Shown: piece after piece, positions 24,945-32,894 of the stretch
Position numbering within the stretch: the first letter of the stretch is position 1
How the letters are laid out: each line of letters opens with the position of its first letter
Assembly: GCF_900116765.1 (NCBI RefSeq)
Contig: NZ_UETC01000005.1
Coordinates: forward strand, 248,001-312,000
Reading direction: 5' to 3'
From: Jannaschia seohaensis
GTDB lineage: Bacteria; Pseudomonadota; Alphaproteobacteria; Rhodobacterales; Rhodobacteraceae
Length of the DNA stretch: 64,000 bases
The notes under the pieces: model-generated
Told to the model about the DNA's origin: nothing
Databases searched by the model: none
The model's input: only the letters and a program-made list of their open reading frames with translations
Made by a program: the position numbers and the translations under genes

Positions 24945-25040
24945 TCAGAGACCTCCGCCGTCCAGCACGCCGAGCCCGGCCAGCGCCACCAGCACGGCCA
25001 GCGCGGCGAAGGCGATCTTCTGCATTCCGGTCGACGTCAT
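24945..25040 (-). CDS. 31-residue candidate membrane peptide heading the TelA/XpaC operon
   Basis: The frame from ATG 25040 to TGA 24947-24945 encodes MTSTGMQKIAFAALAVLVAL followed by AGLGVLDGGGL. This is a short basic start plus one hydrophobic helix. GGGGAAG lies about 3-5 nt before the ATG. A six-codon open frame (ATG 25057) ends across this start (ATGA), which could couple translation. The 2-nt gap to the XpaC-like start supports a real small gene, but the length is too short for certainty. Confidence 0.45.
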   Translation of the reverse strand: MTSTGMQKIAFAALAVLVALAGLGVLDGGGL

Positions 25041-25127
25041 GGCTTCCCCGCCTTCATGGCTTCCCCGCCCGTTGTCCTGCATACCCTAGGTCAGATGGGG
25101 ATCGCGGGGCCAGCCCGCAATCGCGCG

Positions 25128-25817
25128 TCAGTCCCGCTTGCCGAACAGCTGGGCGTCCCTGTCCTTGCCCCGCGTGGTGCCGCGCAACTCGGCATAGAGC
25201 GCGCGTCCCGCCTTTACCGCCGGCCGCTCCCCGACCGTCTTGAGCCAGCGGGCGAGGTTGGGCTTGTCGTCCAGCGTCTGCTCCTGGCCCTCCCATAGCG
25301 ACGCCCAGCCCCAGCAGGCCATGTCCGCGATGGAATAGAAGTCGCCTGCGAGGTATTCGTGCTTGCCCAGCTGCGTGTCCATCACCCGGTAGAGCCGCCC
25401 CGTCTCGTTCCTGTAGCGGTCCTTGGCATAGGGGATGTCCACCGGCGCGTATTTCAGGAAGTGATGCGCCTGGCCCGCCATCGGCCCCAGGCCCCCCATT
25501 TGCCACATCAGCCATTGGTCGACGGCGATGCGGTCGCGCTCGGTCGGGCCGGTGAAGAGGCCGGTCTTGCGCGCCAGATATTGCAGGATGGCGCCGCTTT
25601 CGAAGATCGAGATCGGCGCGCCGTCCGGCCCGTCCGGGTCGGTGATGGCGGGCATCTTGTTGTTGGGAGAGATGGCGAGGAATTCCGGCGTATGCTGATC
25701 GCCCGCGCCAATATCGATGAGATGCGTCTTATAGGGCAGGCCCATCTCTTCCAGGGCAATGGAGACTTTCCAGCCATTTGGGGTCGGCCAGAAATAGAGG
25801 TCGATCGGGGCGGTCAT
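25128..25817 (-). CDS. glutathione S-transferase, YghU/nu-class-like
   Basis: A 229-residue protein with a thioredoxin-like N-terminal domain (IDLYFWPTPNGWKVSIALEE, PNNKMPAITDPDG, ISIFESGAILQYLA) and a helical C-terminal domain (WLMWQMGGLGPMAGQAHHF). NNKMPAI holds the cis-proline and FESGA the glutathione gamma-glutamyl contact. The TPNGWKVSI and GPMAGQ segments match YghU/YfcG-type disulfide-bond oxidoreductases. ATG 25817 is chosen by family length; the frame runs 45 codons further upstream. It is monocistronic and divergent from metZ. Confidence 0.87.
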   Translation of the reverse strand: MTAPIDLYFWPTPNGWKVSIALEEMGLPYKTHLIDIGAGDQHTPEFLAISPNNKMPAITDPDGPDGAPISIFESGAILQYLARKTGLFTGPTERDRIAVDQWLMWQMGGLGPMAGQAHHFLKYAPVDIPYAKDRYRNETGRLYRVMDTQLGKHEYLAGDFYSIADMACWGWASLWEGQEQTLDDKPNLARWLKTVGERPAVKAGRALYAELRGTTRGKDRDAQLFGKRD

Positions 25818-26170
25818 GGTGGTCTCTCTCAGGCGGTTGCGGCGCGGAGCCTCGTCCCAAGGGGCCGCGTTTGCAAGCCCGCGGGCGCGTTTCGAACGCG
25901 ACGGCAAAGGGGGCGGGCGGGCTCCGGTCTCGGGCGGCTGCATCGCGGCCACGGCGCGCGTGCGGCGGATCGGCCGGCACCCGCGCGGCCCTCATCCCGC
26001 GGCCCCAAGCCCGTGTGACATGCGCGAATGAGGCTCCGCGTCTCCCACCGAACGCCCCGCCGGGGAGGCGCGCGCGCCTCCGATCCGCGACAATCCGCAG
26101 TGGTCCGCAGCACCATCTTCGCCCCCCTCGTCGAGCACGGGATCTTGACCGCTGCGGCTCTGCCGGGTAG
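25818..26170. other. intergenic region between gst and the metZ riboswitch
   Basis: The 353 bp hold the divergent promoters of gst (minus) and metZ (plus). It contains CGCG-rich stretches (for example CGGGGAGGCGCGCGCG near 26060) but no open frame resembling a known family and no tRNA. I cannot place promoter boxes with confidence. Confidence 0.35.
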
Positions 26171-26179
26171 CGACCCCGT

Positions 26180-26235
26180 CGAGGGGATTTGTACCAGCTT
26201 GCGGCCCTCGTGAAAGAAACCGCTAAAGAGGTTCC
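26180..26235 (+). ncRNA. SAM-II riboswitch upstream of metZ
   Basis: The conserved SAM-II aptamer is readable: helix CGAGGG (26180-26185) with CCCTCG (26205-26210); the loop contains GATTTGTACCAGCTTGCGG; the 3' part GTGAAAGAAACCGCTAAAG ends in the invariant GCTAAA, which forms the pseudoknot. SAM-II occurs mainly in alphaproteobacteria before metA, metX and metZ, and represses translation when S-adenosylmethionine is bound. The metZ ribosome site AAGGAGG lies about 45 nt downstream, farther than in some examples, so the exact expression platform is unclear. Confidence 0.88.
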
Positions 26236-26290
26236 GGGCTCCCGCCCGCTTCCCGACAGGTGCGTTGTTCCGGCCCGAAGGAGGCCCGCC

Positions 26291-27484
26291 ATGAAGGACA
26301 TTCCGTCCCGTCCCCGCTCCCCCCGCACGCTGGCCGTCCATGCCGGCACCCGCCGCTCGCAATATGGCGAGGTGTCCGAGGCGATGTTCCTGACCCAGGG
26401 CTTCGTCTACGACAGCGCCGAGCAGGCCGAGGCCCGCTTCCTGGAGGCGGGCCGCGAGGAGTTCATCTACGCCCGCTACGGCAACCCCACCGTCGCCATG
26501 TTCGAGGATCGCATCGCCGCGCTGGAGGGCACCGAGGACGCCTTTGCCACCGCCTCGGGCATGGCGGCGGTCAACGGCGCGCTGACCTCGATGCTGAAGG
26601 CGGGGGACCATGTGGTGGCCGCGCGCGCGCTGTTCGGCTCCTGCCTCTACATCCTGGACGAGGTGCTGCCCCGCTACGGCGTCGAGGTGACCCTGGTAGA
26701 CGGCACCGATCTCGCCGCCTGGAAAGCCGCGATCCGCCCCGATACCAAGGCGGTGTTCTTCGAGAGCGTGTCGAACCCCACGTTGGAAGTGATCGACATC
26801 GCCGCCGTGTCCAAGCTCGCCCATGACGCGGGCGCGCTCGTGATCTGCGACAACGTCTTCGCCACGCCCGCCTTCTCGCGCGCGGTGGAGCTGGGCGTCG
26901 ATGTCGTCGTCTATTCCACCACCAAACATGTGGACGGGCAGGGGCGCTGCCTTGGCGGCGTCGTCTGCGGCACCAAGGAATTCGTGCGCAAGGTGGCCGA
27001 GCCCTACCTCAAGCATACCGGCGGCGCGATGAGCCCGTTCAACGCCTGGGTGATGCTGAAGGGCCTGGAGACGATGGACCTGCGCGTGCGCGCCCAGGCC
27101 GCGACCTGCCTCCAACTGGCAAAGCGGCTGGAGGGGCACGCGAAGCTCGCCCGCGTCATCCATCCCCATCTCGACTCGCATCCGCAAGCGGCGCTGGCCC
27201 GCGCGCAGATGGAGCAGGGCGGCACGGTCCTGTCGCTCGACCTGGCCGGCGGCAAGGAGGCCGCGTTCCGCTTCCTCAATGCGCTGGAGATCGTGACGAT
27301 CTCGAACAACCTAGGCGACGCGAAGTCGATCGTGACCCATCCCGCGACCACCACGCATCAGCGCCTGCCGGACGACCAGAAAGCCGCGCTGGGCATCACG
27401 CCCGGCCTCGTCCGCCTGTCGGTCGGGCTGGAGGATGCCGAGGATCTGATCGCGGATGTGCTGGCCGCGCTGGACGCGGCATGA
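26291..27484 (+). CDS. metZ: O-succinylhomoserine sulfhydrylase
   Basis: A 397-residue PLP enzyme of the Cys/Met metabolism family that makes homocysteine from O-succinylhomoserine and sulfide. The pyridoxal lysine is K212 in STTKHVDGQGRCLGG. YARYGNPTVAMFEDRIAALE, ATASGMAAVNGAL and ESVSNPTLEVIDI are family motifs; the DGQGR run after the lysine and the IVTHPATTTHQRL segment favour MetZ over MetB. ATG 26291 follows a near-ideal AAGGAGG by 8 nt; the frame's earlier ATG (26189) lies within the riboswitch. It is controlled by the SAM-II element. The GNAT gene overlaps its stop by 4 nt. Confidence 0.93.
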   Translation: MKDIPSRPRSPRTLAVHAGTRRSQYGEVSEAMFLTQGFVYDSAEQAEARFLEAGREEFIYARYGNPTVAMFEDRIAALEGTEDAFATASGMAAVNGALTSMLKAGDHVVAARALFGSCLYILDEVLPRYGVEVTLVDGTDLAAWKAAIRPDTKAVFFESVSNPTLEVIDIAAVSKLAHDAGALVICDNVFATPAFSRAVELGVDVVVYSTTKHVDGQGRCLGGVVCGTKEFVRKVAEPYLKHTGGAMSPFNAWVMLKGLETMDLRVRAQAATCLQLAKRLEGHAKLARVIHPHLDSHPQAALARAQMEQGGTVLSLDLAGGKEAAFRFLNALEIVTISNNLGDAKSIVTHPATTTHQRLPDDQKAALGITPGLVRLSVGLEDAEDLIADVLAALDAA

Positions 27485-27954
27485 TCCTCCGCGAAATTCG
27501 GCGCGCCCGCGACGCCGACTGGCCCGAGATCGCCGAGATCTTCTGGCGCGGCGTGCAGGAGGGCGCGGCCCCCCGCTACAGCGAGGCCCAACGCCGCGCG
27601 TGGCTGCCCGCCCGCCCCGAGCCCTCGGCCTTCGCCGCGCGGCTCGGGGAGCAGGCGGTCTGGGTCGCGGAGGAGGGCAGGCGCGTCACCGGTTTCTTGA
27701 CGCTGCGCGCCGATGGCTATCTCGACATGGCCTATGTCCTGCCCGAAATGCGGGGAACCGGCACCGCCGCCGCGCTGCTTGCCGTTCTGGAGAACCACGC
27801 CGCCGCGCAGGGCCTGCGGCGCCTGACCGTTCGGGCCTCCGACATGGCGCGGCCGTTCCTGGCCCGCCATGGCTGGACCGTGATCGCGCCCGCGCCGCAA
27901 ACCCGCGACGGCATCGTGATCCCGGCGACCGACATGGCCCGCGCCCTGGCCTAA
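27481..27954 (+). CDS. GNAT-family N-acetyltransferase
   Basis: A 157-residue acetyltransferase. It begins MILREIRRARDADWPEIAEI and has the acetyl-CoA region DMAYVLPEMRGTGTAAALLA, whose RGTGTA corresponds to the (R/Q)xxGxG/A pyrophosphate loop, followed by LTVRASDMARPFLARHGW. Typical targets of this YafP-like subgroup are amines or amino acids; the substrate is unknown. ATG 27481 overlaps the metZ stop (ATGA), so it should share the SAM-II control. Confidence 0.85.
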   Translation: MILREIRRARDADWPEIAEIFWRGVQEGAAPRYSEAQRRAWLPARPEPSAFAARLGEQAVWVAEEGRRVTGFLTLRADGYLDMAYVLPEMRGTGTAAALLAVLENHAAAQGLRRLTVRASDMARPFLARHGWTVIAPAPQTRDGIVIPATDMARALA

Positions 27955-28089
27955 ATGTCGCAGGTCCGGCAAGGATCCTGAGTGATCCATCCATTCCGCT
28001 GCCCCGTAAGTGGGTTTGAACAAAGGGGTGGGGAGAGGCCGGGCGGTGCCCGGTTTCGTATTCCACGCGCGAACCGAAGGGAGGGACGC

Positions 28090-29127
28090 ATGAACGTCCA
28101 CACACCGGATATTGACCGCGAGCCGACAGAAGCGGAGGCGCAAGCCGCGCTCGACCTGCTCAGAAGGTACGCAGATGCAGGCGGGACGAAGGTCGATCTC
28201 TATCCGGACCTGTCCTCAGACTATCCGATCATCCAGACGGGCGAGGCCTACCGCGCCACGCTGCCCGACCTGCAAAACGGCCCCGCCAGCCTGATCCGCG
28301 GGTCGAACCGCCGGATCCAGCATGTCGGCATCTCGAACTTCCGCCTGCCGATGCGGATCGCCACCCGGGGCGGTGCGCATCTGGCCGAGGTGTCGGTGAC
28401 GGGCACCGTCTCCCTGGAGGCGGGGAAGAAGGGCATCAACATGTCCCGCATCATGCGCAGCTTCTACAGCCATGCCGAAACCCTGACGGATTTCGACGTG
28501 GTGGAGGCCGCGCTGGACGATTACCTGACGGATCTGGACAGCTTCGATGCGCGCCTGCTGCTGCGCTTTTCCCTGCCGCTGGAGGTCCGATCGCTGCGCT
28601 CCGGCCTGACCGGCTGGCAGTATTACGATGTTGCCATGGAGGTCGTGCAGAGCGGAGGGGCCCGCCGTCGCATCCTGCATCTCGACTACGTGTATTCGTC
28701 TACCTGCCCCTGCTCGCTGGAACTGTCGGAACATGCCCGCCGCACCCGCGGCCAGCTGGCGACACCGCATTCCCAGCGCTCCGTCGCGCGGCTCTCGGTC
28801 GAGGTGACCGGTGACGCCACCATCGAGGACATCATCGACACCTGCCGCGCGCAGGTGCCGACCGAGACGCAGGTCATGGTCAAGCGCGAGGACGAACAGG
28901 CCTTCGCCGAACTCAACGCCGCCAACCCGATCTTCGTCGAGGACGCGGCGCGGCTCTTCTCCGAGGGGCTCACGGCGCTGCCGGGCACCGGCGACCACCG
29001 TGTCGTCGCCTCCCACCAGGAGAGCCTGCACAGCCATGACGCCGTCTCCGTCCTGACCGCGGGCGCGCTGTTCGAGGCCGAGACGCTCGAACCCCGGCTC
29101 TTTGGCACGCTGGTTCATCCGGGCTGA
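28090..29127 (+). CDS. folE2: GTP cyclohydrolase FolE2 (type IB)
   Basis: A 345-residue T-fold enzyme that makes 7,8-dihydroneopterin triphosphate, the first step of folate synthesis. Family motifs are QHVGISNFRLPMRIA, GTVSLEAGKKGINMSRIMRS, YVYSSTCPCSLELSEH with the conserved active-site Cys, and TPHSQRSVARLSVEV. FolE2 works with metals other than zinc, and in some bacteria it backs up FolE under zinc limitation. ATG 28090 follows AAGGGAGGGA. I found no Zur box or folate riboswitch in the 135 bp upstream. folP and folB lie 3-5 kb downstream on the other strand. Confidence 0.94.
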   Translation: MNVHTPDIDREPTEAEAQAALDLLRRYADAGGTKVDLYPDLSSDYPIIQTGEAYRATLPDLQNGPASLIRGSNRRIQHVGISNFRLPMRIATRGGAHLAEVSVTGTVSLEAGKKGINMSRIMRSFYSHAETLTDFDVVEAALDDYLTDLDSFDARLLLRFSLPLEVRSLRSGLTGWQYYDVAMEVVQSGGARRRILHLDYVYSSTCPCSLELSEHARRTRGQLATPHSQRSVARLSVEVTGDATIEDIIDTCRAQVPTETQVMVKREDEQAFAELNAANPIFVEDAARLFSEGLTALPGTGDHRVVASHQESLHSHDAVSVLTAGALFEAETLEPRLFGTLVHPG

Positions 29128-29232
29128 GACTGCCGTTCGCGTGACGGTTCCATGACGCCGGGCGGCAGGCGCTTGACCGTGCCGCCGCCCGCATGATCCA
29201 AGCAATGCGTTCCCAGCCAGAGGGCGCCCCCC

Positions 29233-30474
29233 GTGACCCAAAGCGACAGGCCCTCGACCGCGGAGATGCTCCGCTGCTTCGGCAAGATCGGCCTTCTCAG
29301 CTTCGGTGGCCCCGCCGCGCAGATCGGGCTGATGCATTCCGAACTGGTCGAGCGCCGCCAATGGCTGGACGAGGATGGCTTTCTCCGCGGTCTCGGCTTC
29401 TGCACCCTGCTGCCGGGACCCGAGGCGATGCAACTCGCCACCTATGCCGGCTGGCGCCTGCGCGGCACGGCGGGGGGGCTGCTCGCCGGTCTGCTCTTCG
29501 TGCTGCCGGGGGCGGTGGTGATGATGGCGCTCGCCGCCCTCTACCTGTCCTTCGGCCGCCTCCCCCTGGTCGAAGCCGCGTTCCTTGGCGTCAAGGCGGC
29601 GGCGCTCGCCATCGTGGCAGGGGCGCTCTGGAAATTGCGGGAAAAGGCGCTGAAGGGCCGCTTGCCGCTTACCGTCGCCACGCTCGCCTTCCTGGCGCTT
29701 TACGTGCTGGACGTGCCGTTCTGGGCCGTGTTGGGCGCCGCGCTGCTGCTGGGTCTTGCCGGTCCGACCGCTCCCGCCGTCGCGCCCCGGACATCCGTCA
29801 CCGGCACGGGCCGGACCGTCGTCACCTGGCTCGCGATCTGGTGGGCCCCGCTGCTGCTGCTGATCGCCATCGCCCCGGGCTCCGTCCCCGCCGAGGCTGG
29901 GCTGTTCTTCAGCTGGCTCGCAATGGTCAGTTTCGGAGGCGCCTATGCCGTGCTGGCCGCGCTGGCGCAGAACGCGGTGGAGGTGCAGGGCTGGCTCACG
30001 CCCGATCAGATGATCGACGGCTTGGGCCTCGCCGAGACGACGCCCGGCCCCCTGATCCTGGTGACGGTCTTCACCGGCTGGCTCGGCGGCGCGCAGGTGG
30101 GGCTGGCGCTCCTGACCGCGCTCGTGACCCTCTGGGCGACCTTCGCCCCCTGTTTTCTGTGGATTTTCGCCGGCGCCCCCCACCTGGAAAGTCTGACCGC
30201 CATGCCCCGCCTGCGCGGCGCGCTCGACCTCGTGTCGGCGGCCGTGGCGGGGGTTATAGCCAACCTGTCGCTCTGGTTCGCGATCCACGTCCTGTTCCGC
30301 GAGGTCTCTGACGCCGGCATCGGGCCCCCGATCCCCGCCTGGAGCAGCCTCGACCCGATCGCCGCCGCCCTGGCCGCCTTCGCCTTCCTTTGGCTTCTCG
30401 GCCTCAAGCGCGGCCTGTTGGAGACCCTGGCCCTCTCCGCCGCCCTCGGTCTGGCCGCCGCACTGGTCCTCTAG
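29233..30474 (+). CDS. chrA: ChrA-family chromate transporter (two CHR domains)
   Basis: A 413-residue inner-membrane protein of the long CHR type. Each half starts with an FGG motif: KIGLLSFGGPAAQIGLMHSE and then FFSWLAMVSFGGAYAVLAAL. LGFCTLLPGPEAMQLATYAG and LGLAETTPGPLILVTVFTGW are the matching CHR repeats, and about 10-12 hydrophobic helices can be counted. It is annotated as chromate efflux from family membership; sulfate-analogue transport is the known activity. The start is GTG 29233, with AGAGGG about 8 nt upstream. It stands alone, without ChrB. A palindromic repeat follows it. Confidence 0.9.
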   Translation: MTQSDRPSTAEMLRCFGKIGLLSFGGPAAQIGLMHSELVERRQWLDEDGFLRGLGFCTLLPGPEAMQLATYAGWRLRGTAGGLLAGLLFVLPGAVVMMALAALYLSFGRLPLVEAAFLGVKAAALAIVAGALWKLREKALKGRLPLTVATLAFLALYVLDVPFWAVLGAALLLGLAGPTAPAVAPRTSVTGTGRTVVTWLAIWWAPLLLLIAIAPGSVPAEAGLFFSWLAMVSFGGAYAVLAALAQNAVEVQGWLTPDQMIDGLGLAETTPGPLILVTVFTGWLGGAQVGLALLTALVTLWATFAPCFLWIFAGAPHLESLTAMPRLRGALDLVSAAVAGVIANLSLWFAIHVLFREVSDAGIGPPIPAWSSLDPIAAALAAFAFLWLLGLKRGLLETLALSAALGLAAALVL

Positions 30475-30485
30475 CGCTACCCCTC

Positions 30486-30539
30486 CTTCTTCCCTGTAGA
30501 AATATCCCGGGGGGGCGAAAGCGGGGGGCAGAGCCCCCC
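30486..30539 (-). repeat. composite palindromic repeat, copy 3 (inverted)
   Basis: Read on the minus strand it begins GGGGGGCTCTGCCCCCC, passes a short spacer and C7 run, and ends GGGATATTTCTACAGGGAAG then AAG. This nearly repeats copy 1 at 13252. It sits between convergent chrA and glmM and could act as a bidirectional 3' end structure. Confidence 0.75.
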
Positions 30540-30564
30540 TCCACCGAGGTCGGCCGCGCCGCCG

Positions 30565-31911
30565 TCAGGCCACGTCGCGCACCGCGCCTGCCACGGTGTC
30601 GACCACGCGGCGGAGCAGGGCTTCGTCCTCGCATTCCGCCATCACGCGGATCAGCGGCTCGGTGCCTGACTTCCGGATCAGCAATCGCCCGCACCCGCGC
30701 AGCGCGGCCTCCGCCTCGGCGATGACCGCCCGGACTTCGGCGGTCTCCAGCGGCGCCGCGCCGCTGGCGAAGCGCACGTTCTCCAGCAGTTGCGGCACCG
30801 GCTCGAAGCTCTGCATCAACTCGGCTGCCGGGCGGCCCGTCTGCACCATCTCTGCGAGGAATTGCAGCCCCGCGATCAGGCCGTCGCCGGTCGTGGCGTG
30901 ATCGGTCATCACGATATGGCCCGATTGCTCGCCGCCCAGATTGTAGCCGCCGCGCCGCATCGCTTCGACGACATGGCGGTCGCCGACCTTGGTGCGGTGC
31001 AAGCCGATGCCCAGGCCGCCGAGATAGCGTTCCAGCCCGAGATTCGACATCACCGTCGCGACCAGGGCAGAGCCGCGCAGCCGGTCCTCCGCGGCCCAGC
31101 GGGTCGCGAAAAGCGCCATGAGCTGGTCGCCATCGGCGACCCGGCCCTGGGCGTCCAGCACCATGACCCGGTCCGCGTCGCCGTCGAGCGCGATCCCGAC
31201 ATCGGCGCCGAGTGCCACGACCGCCTCGGCCGCCGCCTCCGTATGGGTCGAGCCGCAGGCGTCGTTGATGTTGCGCCCATTGGGCGCCACGCCGATCGGC
31301 AGCACCGTCGCGCCCAGTTCGGCCAGGACTTCGGGCGCGGCACGATAGGCCGCGCCATTGGCGCAGTCGATGACCACGCGCAGCCCCTCCAGCGACATGC
31401 CAGCCGGGATGGAGCGCTTGGCATGCTCCACATAGCGGCCAAGCCCGTCATCGATCCGCTTGGCGCGGCCGATATTCGGAGCCTCGGCCAGGCGCACGCC
31501 CTCGGCGACGAGCCGCTCGATCTCGGCCTCTGCCTCGTCGGACAGCTTGAAGCCGTCGGGGCCGAAGAACTTGATCCCGTTATCGTCGGCCGGGTTGTGA
31601 CTGGCCGAGATCATCACGCCCAGATCGGCCCGCATCGACCGGGCGAGCATCCCCACGGCGGGGGTCGGCACCGGGCCGAGCAGCAGGACGTTCATCCCGG
31701 TGGAGGTGAGCCCCGCCGTCAGCGCGTTCTCCAACATGTAGCCCGATTGCCGGGTGTCCTTGCCGATGACGACCCGATGCGCCACGCCGCCGCCGCCGGG
31801 CTCCCGCCGGAAGTAGCGGCCCGCCGCCGCCCCAAGGCGCAGTGCCATCTCGGCGGTCATGTTGCCCTCGTTGGCGCGGCCGCGCACGCCGTCGGTTCCG
31901 AACAGGCCCAT
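30565..31911 (-). CDS. glmM: phosphoglucosamine mutase
   Basis: A 448-residue cytosolic enzyme that converts glucosamine-6-P to glucosamine-1-P for UDP-GlcNAc, peptidoglycan and LPS synthesis. The start [15 protein letters not shown], the phosphoserine loop [20 protein letters not shown], the metal loop [16 protein letters not shown], the sugar loop GGEQSGHIV and the C-terminal phosphate loop [13 protein letters not shown] are all intact. ATG 31911 follows GGAG. It starts 2 nt after the folP stop; folB-folP-glmM is a common Rhodobacterales operon. Confidence 0.97.
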   Translation of the reverse strand: MGLFGTDGVRGRANEGNMTAEMALRLGAAAGRYFRREPGGGGVAHRVVIGKDTRQSGYMLENALTAGLTSTGMNVLLLGPVPTPAVGMLARSMRADLGVMISASHNPADDNGIKFFGPDGFKLSDEAEAEIERLVAEGVRLAEAPNIGRAKRIDDGLGRYVEHAKRSIPAGMSLEGLRVVIDCANGAAYRAAPEVLAELGATVLPIGVAPNGRNINDACGSTHTEAAAEAVVALGADVGIALDGDADRVMVLDAQGRVADGDQLMALFATRWAAEDRLRGSALVATVMSNLGLERYLGGLGIGLHRTKVGDRHVVEAMRRGGYNLGGEQSGHIVMTDHATTGDGLIAGLQFLAEMVQTGRPAAELMQSFEPVPQLLENVRFASGAAPLETAEVRAVIAEAEAALRGCGRLLIRKSGTEPLIRVMAECEDEALLRRVVDTVAGAVRDVA

Positions 31912-31913
31912 CG

Positions 31914-32894
31914 TCACTCCTCCGTCACGGCGCGCCACAGCGCCAAGCCCTGCGCCACCGGGGCGACGTCATGCACGCGGTGGATCTGGACGCCTTGTGC
32001 CACGGCGGCCAGCGTGACGGCCAGGGTGCCCGATGCGCGGTCCTCCGCCTGGGGCGCGCCGCCGATGTCACCGATGAAACGTTTGCGCGAGGCGCCCAGC
32101 AGGACGGGCAGGCCGAGGTCGTGGAACACCCCGATCCGGCGCAGGAGCGCAAGGTTATGCGCCCGCGTCTTGCCGAAGCCGATGCCCGGGTCCACGACCA
32201 GCCGCGCGCGCGGGATCCCGGCGGCCTCGGCCGCGGCGATGCGGGCGGCCAGTGCGTCCATCACGTCATGGATCACATCGTCATAGCGCGGGTCGTCCTG
32301 CATCGTCTCCGGGGTCGCGACGCTGTGCATCAGGATCATCGGCGCGCCCGTTTCCGCCACCGTGGAGAACATCGCCGGATCGTACGCGCCCGCCGCGACA
32401 TCGTTCACGATGTCGCCCCCCGCCGCGAGCGCCGCGCGGGCCACCGCGGCCTTGCGGGTGTCGATGGAGAGGCGACGGTCGCGCAGGGCCTCGACCACGG
32501 GGAGGATGCGCGCCGTTTCCTCGGAGGCGGGCACGGCCTGCGCCCCGGGCCGCGTGCTCTCGCCGCCGATATCGAGGATGTCGGCGGCGGCCAGGGCCTC
32601 CGCGCGGGCCAGGGCATCCGCGGGATCGAGATGGCGGCCGCCATCGGAAAAACTGTCGGGCGTGATGTTGAGGATGCCCATGATCCGCGGACGGTCGAGG
32701 GTCAGGCCCGCGAGCGGCGGGCGCGGGGCGGTCAGGCGGGCGAGGTCCGGCGCGGGGATCTCGGACCAGGGCAAAACCTGCGGCGCGCGCCCCCGCTCAA
32801 GCAGCTCGACCCGGTCGAAGCGCAGCCAGCCACCGGCGAGGCGCGGCGCCTCTGCGGCGGCCTCCGGCGAGGGCAGGGGGCGCAGGCGGATCAT
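31914..32894 (-). CDS. folP: dihydropteroate synthase
   Basis: A 326-residue TIM-barrel enzyme that joins p-aminobenzoate to dihydropterin pyrophosphate. Motifs are [77 protein letters not shown] and [12 protein letters not shown]. About 65 residues precede the catalytic barrel ([18 protein letters not shown]...), slightly more than in E. coli FolP and often seen in Rhodobacterales. The start overlaps the folB stop by 4 nt. Confidence 0.96.
   Translation of the reverse strand: MIRLRPLPSPEAAAEAPRLAGGWLRFDRVELLERGRAPQVLPWSEIPAPDLARLTAPRPPLAGLTLDRPRIMGILNITPDSFSDGGRHLDPADALARAEALAAADILDIGGESTRPGAQAVPASEETARILPVVEALRDRRLSIDTRKAAVARAALAAGGDIVNDVAAGAYDPAMFSTVAETGAPMILMHSVATPETMQDDPRYDDVIHDVMDALAARIAAAEAAGIPRARLVVDPGIGFGKTRAHNLALLRRIGVFHDLGLPVLLGASRKRFIGDIGGAPQAEDRASGTLAVTLAAVAQGVQIHRVHDVAPVAQGLALWRAVTEE

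Noticed and set aside
27955-28089. Folate (THF-type) riboswitch or Zur box before folE2
   Set aside because: The region was read for THF riboswitch landmarks and for a TGTTAT-type Zur palindrome; neither is present.
28216-30288. 690-codon open frame on the minus strand
   Set aside because: It lies opposite folE2 and chrA, is Arg/Gln/Gly-rich with no domain, and is a GC-rich codon shadow of those well-supported genes.
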